From Pseudomonadota bacterium (GTDB lineage: Bacteria > Pseudomonadota > Gammaproteobacteria > Acidiferrobacterales > Acidiferrobacteraceae), in contig JAJZZU010000023.1 of the NCBI GenBank assembly GCA_021797365.1, forward strand, positions 1-14,554: a stretch of 14,554 nt of DNA, given 5' to 3'. Position numbers and translations under genes: made by a program. The notes beneath the pieces were generated by a model that made no database searches, had not been told where the DNA came from, and saw only the letters and a list, made by a program, of their open reading frames with translations. Positions 7,509 through 14,258 of this stretch are shown here, in pieces. The stretch's first letter is position 1. Each line of letters starts with the position of its first letter.

Positions 7509-7890
7509 AACTCGCAAACCCTGCGCATCGTGGACCACTAGCGTTGTAAAATCCGATGCGTTGGCTCTGCGCTTAGCGCGCCCGGCACTCGATGGACGCC
7601 TTAATCGTGGCCTGAAAGACGAAGAGACGTTGGCCGCATCCTGCTCGTGCTGGCCGGCACAGGGATCACATCAACACGCCTTCCAGGTAGCCACCCGCAA
7701 AGCTGTCGCTAGCGTAATGCAAGACGGCGAGCCTGGGGCCCGCAGTGCAACAATGCCCACAGTAAAGGAGCGGCCGCCCCACCTGCTGCTGCCCGTAGCC
7801 CGGGTGCGCATGGGCTCTTTAAGGGACGGCGCGTGGGGTTCGCAGGTGGCACAACCGGGCCACATTTGGAGTATCACAGCAGGAGCCTGA
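7509..7890. other. Non-coding or unrecognisable stretch inside the decayed element
   Basis: Short open frames exist on both strands, but none has a ribosome site or recognisable motif. The stretch lies where the C-terminal third of the ISAs1 transposase would be expected, and I could not find that sequence. It is probably scrambled or foreign filler. Confidence 0.4.
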
Positions 7891-7894
7891 AGAC

Positions 7895-8746
7895 CAACAG
7901 TGTCGCCCTGCTGCGGGTAGCGGTAACCACCCGGCCCGCCAACGGCAAGGGGTCCAGCAGGGGTTTCACGGCCTTCAGTTCGCTCGCCTTGTCAGGGCCG
8001 CCTCCCTCTCCTTCGAGACCACGCCGCTTGCGTGCCCGAAGGCGGCGGCCCATCGCCACCATCCTGCGAGCCACGCAGGGTCTTGCCATCGAGTGCCACG
8101 GGTTCATCGACCGTGGTCTGCGGCATTTGCTGACAATCCCCCCAGTGGCGCCTTAAGCGCCTCGATATCGACGGCCTGGAGCAGACGGCGGATCGTGGGC
8201 TCGGAGGGGGCTCATAGCGGCCGTCGACGGCCCGGCGGCAGCGCAGCATCGGGGGCGGGAGCCTGCGCCCCCATTCGGCTATCGCGGTGGGTCCTTGGGC
8301 CCCACTGATCACCGCACAAAGAACGATCGCGAGCAGCGAACGCTGGCTGTGGCGCCGCCCGCGCCTAGCGCACGGATCATCCGCGGATGCGAGGCGCGCA
8401 AAGAGCACGCGGGCATCGGTAGCGGACAGCGGCATGGTCTTTACTTCCAGGCGAGGTAAGTCGCTGTTGTTGACGATCAATCCCAGACATGGCCATGGCA
8501 ACGTCGGTGGCCATCCAATCCCGGTATTGTGGGGGGCACTTCAACGCCGGAGAGGCCCAACCCAGCAAGGCGAGCCACTGTCCACCCCCTCTCGGCCACA
8601 TACCGCAGGCTGCGCCCCACCAAGGCGGCCGTCCCAGGTAATGATGGGCGCGCGTCAGCCGGTCCCACTCGGAGCGTTCCCGCACCGATCAGGCGCACCC
8701 GCACCCGAGGCAAATCCATTGGCGACCCCTGCCCCGCCTCGTTCAT
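7895..8746 (-). pseudogene. ISAs1-family transposase with N-terminal DUF4338 (DruA-like) part, broken
   Basis: Reading leftwards, the coding similarity hops between frames. From 8746/8719: MDLPRVRVRLIGAG. From about 8685 (next frame): SEWDRLTRAHHYLG, then ALVGRSLRYVAE, then QWLALLGWASPALKC, the signature order of DUF4338. IVNNS near 8480 is followed by the ISAs1 transposase start: ARLASADDPCARRGRRH, LLAIVLCAVISGA, TAIAEWGRRLP. A shift near 8208 leaves EPTIRRLLQAVDIEAL in another frame. DEPVALDGKTLRGS (near 8110-8060) is back in frame. After an internal deletion, KAVKPLLDPLPLAGRVVTA ends near 7919. At least five frame changes and the missing C-terminus make it inactive. ISAs1 elements with DUF4338 fused or adjacent are known to me from other proteobacteria. 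Confidence 0.8.
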
Positions 8747-8792
8747 GCCGCTCTTTACACCAGGGGCCAACCGAAAAACGGGGTATCGGCCG

Positions 8793-9193
8793 GCCTGGCG
8801 CCTCCGGGGGCGCGAGCAGTAGATCGGCTGGGACGCCGCCACCTGGGCCCGGGGCCTCCACCGGATCATCGGCAATTCCTGGTCCTGCCCCATGTGCGAG
8901 TTCAAACCCTCCCAGGCCACGTACTCGCCCTGCGCACGGTCACCGCCGATTGGACGGCCGCCTACGGGGTCCCGTCCCCCCTAGCCGAGAACCTCGTTGA
9001 TCCCGCCCGCTTGACCGACCGTTCGGCTGGCAATGCCGGACATTGCTATCGGGTCGCCCACTGGATCGATGTGGGCCTCACCGCCGGTCGCGGCCGCGCA
9101 GGCCGCCACCATCTCCGCCATGAGGTACGCCCCAAGCGGATCCTGCTTTACCCGCCCGCGCCCAACGCCCGGCACAGGCCCCAGCAAGCCCCG
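8793..9193 (+). pseudogene. DUF4338 (DruA-like) relic in the opposite orientation
   Basis: On the plus strand AWRLRGREQ (8793-8819) is followed by a TAG at 8820 where the family has an aromatic residue before IGW. It continues in frame as IGWDAATWARGLHRIIGNS, then shifts frame near 8876 to FLVLPHVRVQTLPGHVLA, DWTAAYGV and ENLVDPARL, then CYRVAHWIDVGLTAGRGR, ending with PKRILLYP. These are the C-terminal DUF4338 landmarks (N-S-x-F-L-I-L-P, V-D-P-x-R-F, C-Y-R-A-A-N-W-I, G-R-G-R). About ten extra residues precede CYR. The N-terminal half is absent. DruA of the Druantia anti-phage system carries this domain, but so do many transposon genes, and this copy is dead. Confidence 0.75.
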
Positions 9194-9310
9194 GAGATCG
9201 ACCGCCACGACGTTCCGACCCGGCATTCCGAGGGGGCGTCGCTTCACATCGAGAATAGCTGCGAGGCTCTCGTCAGATCCTTGGCAGCGCATGGAAATCA
9301 GAGGTAGCAA

Positions 9311-9340
9311 CCTAAGGTGGGATCTCTTATTATTTAAATG
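9311..9340 (-). repeat. Right arm of the imperfect inverted repeat
   Basis: CCTAAGGTGGGATC...TTATTTAAATG is the imperfect reverse complement of 7478-7508. The 8-base core ATTTAAAT is itself palindromic, so part of the match is easy to get by chance. The second matched block GATCCCnCCTTA makes the pairing more convincing. Confidence 0.5.
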
Positions 9341-9408
9341 CCAAAGCCGGTGATGCCCCGCTGTATGGGCGGGTCCAGCCTCTACAAAATGCAGCGAAGT
9401 CAGCTTGC

Positions 9409-9437
9409 TTCGCACGCGCTCGGGAAGGGCGTATCAA
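9409..9437 (+). promoter_or_regulatory. Candidate promoter of the TIGR04255 operon
   Basis: TTCGCA at 9409-9414 (4 of 6) and TATCAA at 9432-9437 (4 of 6) have the ideal 17-base spacer. Transcription would begin near 9444, inside the palindrome at 9443-9457, leaving a leader of about 36 bases before GTG 9480. Confidence 0.3.
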
Positions 9438-9442
9438 ACGGG

Positions 9443-9457
9443 TCTAGTGTGACTAGA
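9443..9457 (+). promoter_or_regulatory. 15-base palindrome, possible operator
   Basis: TCTAGT and ACTAGA are exact reverse complements around GTG. The site lies 22 bases before the GTG start of the first gene and overlaps the predicted transcription start. It could be a repressor site or a small hairpin in the leader. Confidence 0.35.
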
Positions 9458-9479
9458 AGTCTTAAGCCTGGGCAACACT

Positions 9480-10217
9480 GTGGATACACAATATAAAAAG
9501 CCACCAATTACTGAAGCCATTATTTCGATTGTCTTCGCGCAACCGATTAATGATACAGCATTGACAGATCTCCAGAGGAAGTTCTCAAAGCACTACCCGC
9601 ATAGCCAGCCAATTGAAAATGTTCATGTGAACCTAAATATAGGAGCTTTACCCAATACGAATGTGACGGAGACACGTGAGCGCGGCTACCGCCTTTCCTC
9701 TAATGACATGACAGAGCTTCTCGTGCTGCACCCTAAGTCAATCACGGTCTCTCAGCTGGCGCCTTATCCGGGGTGGCAACCGTTCTTTGAACGCTTTTGC
9801 CGGGACTGGACGACTCGAAGGAGAATTCTCGGATTTCAGACCGTTGAGAGAATTGGTGTCAGATACATAAACCGCGTCGACATTCCCATGGAAGGAAAGA
9901 GCATCGCGCACGAGGATTATCTAAATGTATTTCCACGGGTTCCCGCGGAATTGGGCCCCCTTAATGCTTATACGGTACAGGTGCAAATATTCATGGATGA
10001 CCTAAAGGCCCAACTTGTCATCAACTCGGCTTCTGTTCCTGCGCCCATTTTGAAGCATGCGTCTTTTGTAATAGACCAAGATATAGTAAGACTAGCAGAT
10101 GTTCCCCAAAAAGATGGGGATATTTTTGATCTTATTGGCAGAATTAGAGACAGAAAGAATCATGTGTTTGAATCTTGCGTGACCGATCAAGCCAGGAGTC
10201 TTTTCAGAGATGGATAA
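9480..10217 (+). CDS. TIGR04255 family protein (function unknown)
   Basis: A 245-residue protein with the hallmarks of the sporadically distributed TIGR04255 family: YKKPPITEAIISIVF (5-19) at the N-terminus and HVFESCVTDQARSLF (228-242) at the C-terminus, with a mixed alpha/beta middle (GFQTVERIGVRYINRVDIP). There is no signal peptide, membrane segment or catalytic motif I can name. GTG 9480 is the only start that keeps the conserved N-terminus; a TGA lies in frame 36 bases upstream, and the ribosome site is weak. It opens a three-gene operon and overlaps the next gene by 8 bases. Base use is clearly AT-richer than in the core genes (frequent AAT, ATA, TTT, AAA), which suggests transfer. The family is known for patchy occurrence. 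Function unknown. Confidence 0.82.
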   Translation: MDTQYKKPPITEAIISIVFAQPINDTALTDLQRKFSKHYPHSQPIENVHVNLNIGALPNTNVTETRERGYRLSSNDMTELLVLHPKSITVSQLAPYPGWQPFFERFCRDWTTRRRILGFQTVERIGVRYINRVDIPMEGKSIAHEDYLNVFPRVPAELGPLNAYTVQVQIFMDDLKAQLVINSASVPAPILKHASFVIDQDIVRLADVPQKDGDIFDLIGRIRDRKNHVFESCVTDQARSLFRDG

Positions 10218-10791
10218 TCAATTCGTCGCGGACCGCAACTCACCGCCTTACCAAGCTGGGGGATTTTCTTTTTCTGACATTGGCCAGGCTCTATCAGCCC
10301 AGGTCAATGCGCTCAGAATTCCCCCATCGCCCGGGTCACTACAAAGTCCGAACGTGGTGGGATCGCTAGAAGGGCAACTTTTTGACGCAACGGCGAATGT
10401 AAAGGTTCTGACTTCGCAAATCGCGATGCATATGAGCCGAGAATGGCGCGATGTGTTGTTTAGGCAGCTGGATTCCTTACACGATCCTGAGGAGTGGGAT
10501 CCTGAGGATGCCCCCATTCAGAAAGCGTCTTTTGCTACTTTTCTAAAGGCCATTTTTCAGCTTGCGCCCAAAGCGAGGCCGGGGCTTGGGCTGTCCTATC
10601 GAGGATATTTACTTGCCGCATGGGTACATGACTCTGATCGCTTAACGATAGAATTTCTGCCGAACGATCGGGTACGCTGGGTAATATCGAAAGACGTAGA
10701 GAACGAACCCGAGCGCTTCGCTGGCGATGTTCATGTGGCTCGTCTGGTTGAAAGCCTTAAACCTTATGAACCTCAGAGGTGGCTGATTTAG
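10210..10791 (+). CDS. Hypothetical protein, second gene of the TIGR04255 operon
   Basis: 193 residues, not recognised. The first ~65 residues are rich in Pro, Ser and Asn and probably flexible. From about 66 onward there is a compact alpha/beta part: TSQIAMHMSREWRDVLF (helical), an acidic tandem DPEEW-DPED, a helix around ATFLKAIF, and a final beta-rich block (SYRGYLLAAWVH, LTIEFLP, VRWVIS) ending in a helix. There is no transmembrane segment and no Cys/His cluster. ATG 10210 has AGGAG at 10194-10198, and the gene overlaps the TIGR04255 gene by 8 bases, so the two products are probably made together. It is AT-richer than the core genes. Confidence 0.75.
   Translation: MDNQFVADRNSPPYQAGGFSFSDIGQALSAQVNALRIPPSPGSLQSPNVVGSLEGQLFDATANVKVLTSQIAMHMSREWRDVLFRQLDSLHDPEEWDPEDAPIQKASFATFLKAIFQLAPKARPGLGLSYRGYLLAAWVHDSDRLTIEFLPNDRVRWVISKDVENEPERFAGDVHVARLVESLKPYEPQRWLI
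10483..10508 (+). repeat. In-frame tandem repeat
   Basis: GATCCTGAGGA occurs at 10483-10493 and again at 10498-10508, exactly 15 bases (five codons) apart, encoding DPEEW followed by DPED. It looks like a short internal duplication. Confidence 0.7.
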
Positions 10792-11271
10792 ATGGTTAAA
10801 AAAGGGCAGCGGTTGCCTGATGAGCATCACGTCTTGCGGCGTGTGCCATGGGCGCGCCTTATGAGGGATGGCGACGGAAACGTTATCGGGTTCTTCCCTG
10901 AGGCCTTTGCGTTGCGAGACCATGAGGAGGATCTCTCGGTCAACTGGGTTGAGTACCATGACGGCACGACGCACGAAAGGCGGGTCGCGCAGTGCGTTCG
11001 GGAGTTAAGGCAAGCGAGCGCCAGAAACAATAAGACAATTGGGCCCAAAACGGGCTTTGGAATTGCGACAGTACTTAAGGTAAATGAGGTCTGCGGAGGT
11101 CTCGCAAGGCGGGTACGAATCGTGTACACACCGGGCAGCATCGGATCTCACTCATCGATCAAGGACCTGCCTCGGGACGACATGGGGCTTCTTGAGGCCT
11201 TGGCCACTCAGGCCTTTACGGAAAGGGTCATGAATAATGAAATTCCGGCCGCAAGTGACGATGGCAACTGA
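10792..11271 (+). CDS. Hypothetical protein, third gene of the TIGR04255 operon
   Basis: 159 residues, not recognised. Segments visible: VPWARLMRDGDGNVIGFFPEAFALRDHEEDLSVNW split between residues 18 and 52, a helix around AQCVRELRQAS, a conserved-looking strand GFGIATVLKVNEV, then VRIVYTP and a polar C-terminus. The N-terminal RDGDGNVIGFFPEAFALR reads like a small beta-hairpin module followed by a surface for contacts. There is no membrane segment or catalytic motif I can name. It starts directly after the previous TAG (zero gap), with AGAGG at 10775-10779. Tight packing suggests that the three products work together. Composition is intermediate between the island and the core. Confidence 0.75.
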   Translation: MVKKGQRLPDEHHVLRRVPWARLMRDGDGNVIGFFPEAFALRDHEEDLSVNWVEYHDGTTHERRVAQCVRELRQASARNNKTIGPKTGFGIATVLKVNEVCGGLARRVRIVYTPGSIGSHSSIKDLPRDDMGLLEALATQAFTERVMNNEIPAASDDGN

Positions 11272-11372
11272 ATGAACTGGCTCGACACTGACCCGCATAC
11301 GTCACGTGAAGTCTGGTAGTGGTCATCGTCAATTGCAGCGCATCCGCTAAAGAAGGGGTTTTTCTAGAAACC

Positions 11373-11459
11373 GGGCCGATCGGTCAGGCCCATCGATCCG
11401 CACATCACGCTAAGCACATTCCCTCGATCTGGGAATAGCAGCGACTCGTCTTGAGAGTC
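11373..11459. other. Hairpins between the convergent operon and the glycosyltransferase gene
   Basis: Between two convergent transcription units (11272-11466) there are three short inverted repeats: GGGCC 11373-11377 with GGCCC 11387-11391, ATTCCC 11418-11423 with GGGAAT 11431-11436, and GACTC with GAGTC in 11443-11459. None has a clean T-run on either strand. They may shape the 3' ends, but none is a convincing intrinsic terminator. Confidence 0.3.
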
Positions 11460-11466
11460 TTCGATT

Positions 11467-13221
11467 CTAATGCGCGTAACCATGCGCGAGAAGCCATCCG
11501 TAGAGACGCTGCGGGCCCACGCAGGACCAATGAAGGTCGCGACACACCTTCCCAATCGCGGCCCTATTGCGGGCTTCGTTCATGGTGTCCCACGACACCC
11601 GGGCCCTTTCCACGGACTCGGCGATATACGGGGCAAGCGGGTGCGCAAACACGAGAATAGTAAATCCCCCCTGTTTCAGGCGCCGGGATGGCGGGCCGAA
11701 TTGTCGGATGGCGTCCTTTTCGCAAGCCGGCGCGGTCGCGCACGGCAGCCCGGCTGCGGCGAACACGAGAAAGGAGTGCCGTGAGCCCCGCGCGGCCTGG
11801 GGGCGGAACCACATCTCGGAGTCCTGATTCGGATTCGGCACCCACAGGGCCGCACAGGATGGGCATTGCCAAGCCGTACGGATCCGAGCGCTGGGCGCGC
11901 CGGCGAACATTAACGGCCGGACATGGACCTTAAAATGGCTCGCCCACGTCACCGTATTGGCATTAGCGTCGTAATACGCGCCATAGCCATGGAATAGGCG
12001 ATGTTCGCGCAGGAAATGTGCGAGCCCCCTTACCGCACCCGTCCTGGGGCCCTGCCAGGACAACGCACCGGGGCTCGCCGACAACGAAAGGCCGGCGAAC
12101 ACTATGCACCAAACCGCCCATAGCGCAGGCACCCACTTTATCGGCTGCGGCAACAAAGTAAGCGCAAGAAAAAGCGGAAGAAAATAAAAAATGTTTACCA
12201 GGAACCGGCCCGACTGGTTGACGCCTGATGGAAAACTGCTGACCACAAAGGCGAGCATCATGATCGCGCTCGATAGAAGCGCCGTGAGCAGTACGAATCT
12301 CTGTCCCGGGAGATAGCTGGGCCACGCTTTCAAGAAATTCCGCGCCGACATCAGGAAGAGCGAGACCATCATTAACGCATAAAGCCCGGCACCCACAGGC
12401 GGGAACACCGCTTGCGCGGCCTTGATGTTAAAGAACACCATCAGAATCCGCCCCAGCCAGATCGCGTTGCGCGCTACTTCCGCCAGATTCCGCGCGTGAT
12501 GGAAGTGCCCCGAGGGCACGAAGGCGAGCAACCCAAGGAGCTTCGTGGATGCCAGCACCATCGCGAGTAGAGCAACGATCGCTACCTGGCGAGCGCGCCT
12601 ACCTGCTTCCGGGTCCCGGCGCAAGATAAAGGCACCAACAACTACGGGAACCGTGAGGCTTGCGTTGAACCATGCGTCGGAAACAGCGCCGACCGTGACA
12701 GCCAGGAAAAAGAGCGCGAACCAGAATGGGCGCCCGCCGTCCATAATCTGGGTGGCGGCATAAAGTCCCAGGAGAGACCAGACAAAGGAAATGTTGTGCG
12801 TTTGGGAAAAGCCCAGAAATCCCACCTGCCCGATGGTAGATAGGTTGGCGGACAACACCAAGAAGGCAAGGGATAGCGCCCAATAGGGCCCGATAAAACG
12901 TCGCGCGATAACGAATACCAACATGGCATTCAACACGAACACGAGCCACCCTATGCCCACAACGGTGTACGCGGAGACACCGAACAAAAAATACGCGATG
13001 CCGGCCAGCGGCATGAGGCTTAAGAGCTGATTGTCCTGGGAGTAACGCCAAGAGCGCAGGAAGCGAAGGCCGTGCACCTCGAAGCCGTGCCATAGCATGG
13101 CCGTGGTTGCGCTATCGGCGCTAGGCCCTGACCCCCAAACAGCGAAGGTATAGGCGAGACTGCTGTAGAGGGCACACAGGAGCAGGAGGAGCGCCGCCCC
13201 ACCCAAGCCAAATCTTTTCAC
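11467..13221 (-). CDS. Multi-spanning membrane protein, GT-C-like glycosyltransferase (Gtr type)
   Basis: 584 residues with about 11 hydrophobic segments in the first ~420, then a soluble C-terminal part, the layout of GT-C enzymes that use polyprenyl-phosphate sugars on the periplasmic side. The first loop after TM1 holds D36 in PSADSATTAM, the usual place for the catalytic acid. The C-terminal part has six Cys in pairs (CPSC, CATAPAC, then two near the end), which suggests periplasmic disulfides. GTG 13221 is chosen because it overlaps the TGA of the upstream GT2 gene (GTGA) and has AGGA upstream. A GTG at 13299 would need an 82-base overlap. Context with GtrA and GtrB-like genes suggests that it is the acceptor-specific transferase. 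No named family or sugar can be assigned from sequence alone. Confidence 0.75.
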   Translation of the reverse strand: MKRFGLGGAALLLLLCALYSSLAYTFAVWGSGPSADSATTAMLWHGFEVHGLRFLRSWRYSQDNQLLSLMPLAGIAYFLFGVSAYTVVGIGWLVFVLNAMLVFVIARRFIGPYWALSLAFLVLSANLSTIGQVGFLGFSQTHNISFVWSLLGLYAATQIMDGGRPFWFALFFLAVTVGAVSDAWFNASLTVPVVVGAFILRRDPEAGRRARQVAIVALLAMVLASTKLLGLLAFVPSGHFHHARNLAEVARNAIWLGRILMVFFNIKAAQAVFPPVGAGLYALMMVSLFLMSARNFLKAWPSYLPGQRFVLLTALLSSAIMMLAFVVSSFPSGVNQSGRFLVNIFYFLPLFLALTLLPQPIKWVPALWAVWCIVFAGLSLSASPGALSWQGPRTGAVRGLAHFLREHRLFHGYGAYYDANANTVTWASHFKVHVRPLMFAGAPSARIRTAWQCPSCAALWVPNPNQDSEMWFRPQAARGSRHSFLVFAAAGLPCATAPACEKDAIRQFGPPSRRLKQGGFTILVFAHPLAPYIAESVERARVSWDTMNEARNRAAIGKVCRDLHWSCVGPQRLYGWLLAHGYAH

Positions 13222-14258
13222 TTCCCCAAATCCTGCCCAGAACCTTGCGCCAGCGCCATGCCGGCTGAATTTTCGTGGTCCGCCGCCTTCGGATGCCACG
13301 AGCCAGCGGTCCGTGCTATATACACCGGCCGCCCTTTAGCTTCGTCATAAACACGAGCGAGATATTCCCCGATTATGCCTAAGGCCATGAGCTGTACGCC
13401 GCCCAGAAACAGCAGCGCCACCATGAGCGAAGGGTAGCCCTTAACGGGGTTTCCAAAGAGCAGCGTCCGGACCAAGAGGTCGAGGGCGTAGAGAAAAGAC
13501 AGCAAGGAGACGACGAGGCCGAGATAGGAGGCGATGCGTAGTGGCGCATCGCTAAACGAGAGGACACCGTCCAAGGCGAAGCGCCAGAGACGAACATAGC
13601 TCCAGGTCGTCTTGCCACCCAGGCGTGGGGCCCTGTGATAGCCCACGGACGTGGTCCGGAACCCCACCCAGGCAAAGAGGCCTTTCATGAACCGCCGGCG
13701 CTCGGGCAACCGCCGCAGGGCCTCCAGGACCGGGCGGCTCATGAGCCGGAAATCCCCAGTGTCTTCGGGGATCGGGACCTTGCTGATGCGATTGAATACT
13801 CGATAGAAGGCATGCGCGCTTGCGCGTTTCACAAAACCCTCGCCATCACGCGAGAGCCGCACGGCATTGACCACGTCATAGCCTGCCTGCCAGCGCGCGA
13901 CGAGCTCCGGAACCAATTCGGGCGGATCCTGCAAATCGGCGTCCAAGGGGATCGCGGCATTGCCCCGGGCGTGATCCAGGCCGGCCGTCAGCGCGGCCTC
14001 TTTGCCGAAGTTGCGGGACAGATCGATGACCCGGATGCGGGGATCCTTGTCCTGAAGGGCCATCAGGATATCGAGCGTGTCGTCGCTGCTGCCGTCGTTC
14101 ACGCACACACATTCCCACGTCTCCGGACGCGGGGCCATGACCGAGAGTATCCGATCGTAGAGGGCACGGATGTTGACGGCCTCGTTATAACAAGGGACTA
14201 CGAATGACAACACGGGCGGCGCGTCCTGGAATGGCGGGGAGACGTTCGCTGCGCTCAC
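13218..14258 (-). CDS. GT2 polyprenyl-phosphate glycosyltransferase (GtrB/DPM1-like)
   Basis: Inner-membrane GT2 enzyme of the GtrB/ArnC/dolichol-phosphate-mannose-synthase group, which moves a sugar from a nucleotide donor to undecaprenyl phosphate. The 346-residue product has SFVVPCYNEA (18-27), VNDGSSDDT (53-61), LSRNFGKEAAL (80-90), the DxD metal site D106/D108 in LDADLQDPPE, GDFRLMSR in the acceptor region, and FMKGLFAWVGF. Two C-terminal membrane helices follow (IASYLGLVVSLLSFLYALDL and LMVALLFLGGVQLMALGII), then GEYLARVYDEAKGRPVYI, which is typical of GtrB. The final ~30 residues are extra. The start is GTG 14258, overlapping the GtrA stop as GTGA. Donor sugar unknown. Confidence 0.9.
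   Translation of the reverse strand: MSAANVSPPFQDAPPVLSFVVPCYNEAVNIRALYDRILSVMAPRPETWECVCVNDGSSDDTLDILMALQDKDPRIRVIDLSRNFGKEAALTAGLDHARGNAAIPLDADLQDPPELVPELVARWQAGYDVVNAVRLSRDGEGFVKRASAHAFYRVFNRISKVPIPEDTGDFRLMSRPVLEALRRLPERRRFMKGLFAWVGFRTTSVGYHRAPRLGGKTTWSYVRLWRFALDGVLSFSDAPLRIASYLGLVVSLLSFLYALDLLVRTLLFGNPVKGYPSLMVALLFLGGVQLMALGIIGEYLARVYDEAKGRPVYIARTAGSWHPKAADHENSAGMALAQGSGQDLGK

Larger units (their letters stand above)
7478..9340. mobile_element. Decayed mobile-element region (ISAs1/DUF4338 remains between inverted repeats)
   Basis: A stretch of 1.86 kb without an intact gene, bounded by imperfect inverted repeats. It holds an ISAs1-type transposase relic with an N-terminal DUF4338 part (minus) and a second DUF4338 relic (plus). 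I see no matching direct repeats immediately outside the arms, so the boundaries are uncertain. It could be one composite wreck or several nested insertions. Segments 7509-7890 and 9194-9310 show nothing I can name. Confidence 0.45.
9194..9479. other. Spacer between the decayed element and the TIGR04255 operon
   Basis: 286 bases with no recognisable gene. They contain the right inverted-repeat arm, a 6-bp stem GCGAAG 9394-9399 with CTTCGC 9408-9413 without T-run, and the putative promoter and palindrome of the following operon. The open frame on the minus strand across 8981-9415 looks like a GC-rich shadow and lacks a ribosome site. Confidence 0.4.

Noticed and set aside
7500..9340. A live Druantia-type defence gene (DruA)
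   Set aside because: Both DUF4338 copies have stops, frame changes and missing halves, one is joined to a transposase, and no druB-E genes are present.
9394..9413. Stem GCGAAG/CTTCGC as a terminator
   Set aside because: No T-run follows on either strand, the stem is only 6 bp, and no gene ends just before it.
8981..9415. 144-codon minus-strand open frame over the plus-strand DUF4338 relic
   Set aside because: The plus strand carries the recognisable DUF4338 landmarks for most of this stretch; the minus frame has no named similarity and no ribosome site.
13635..14207. Plus-strand open frame opposite the GT2 gene
   Set aside because: Antisense to conserved GT2 motifs; no start signal.
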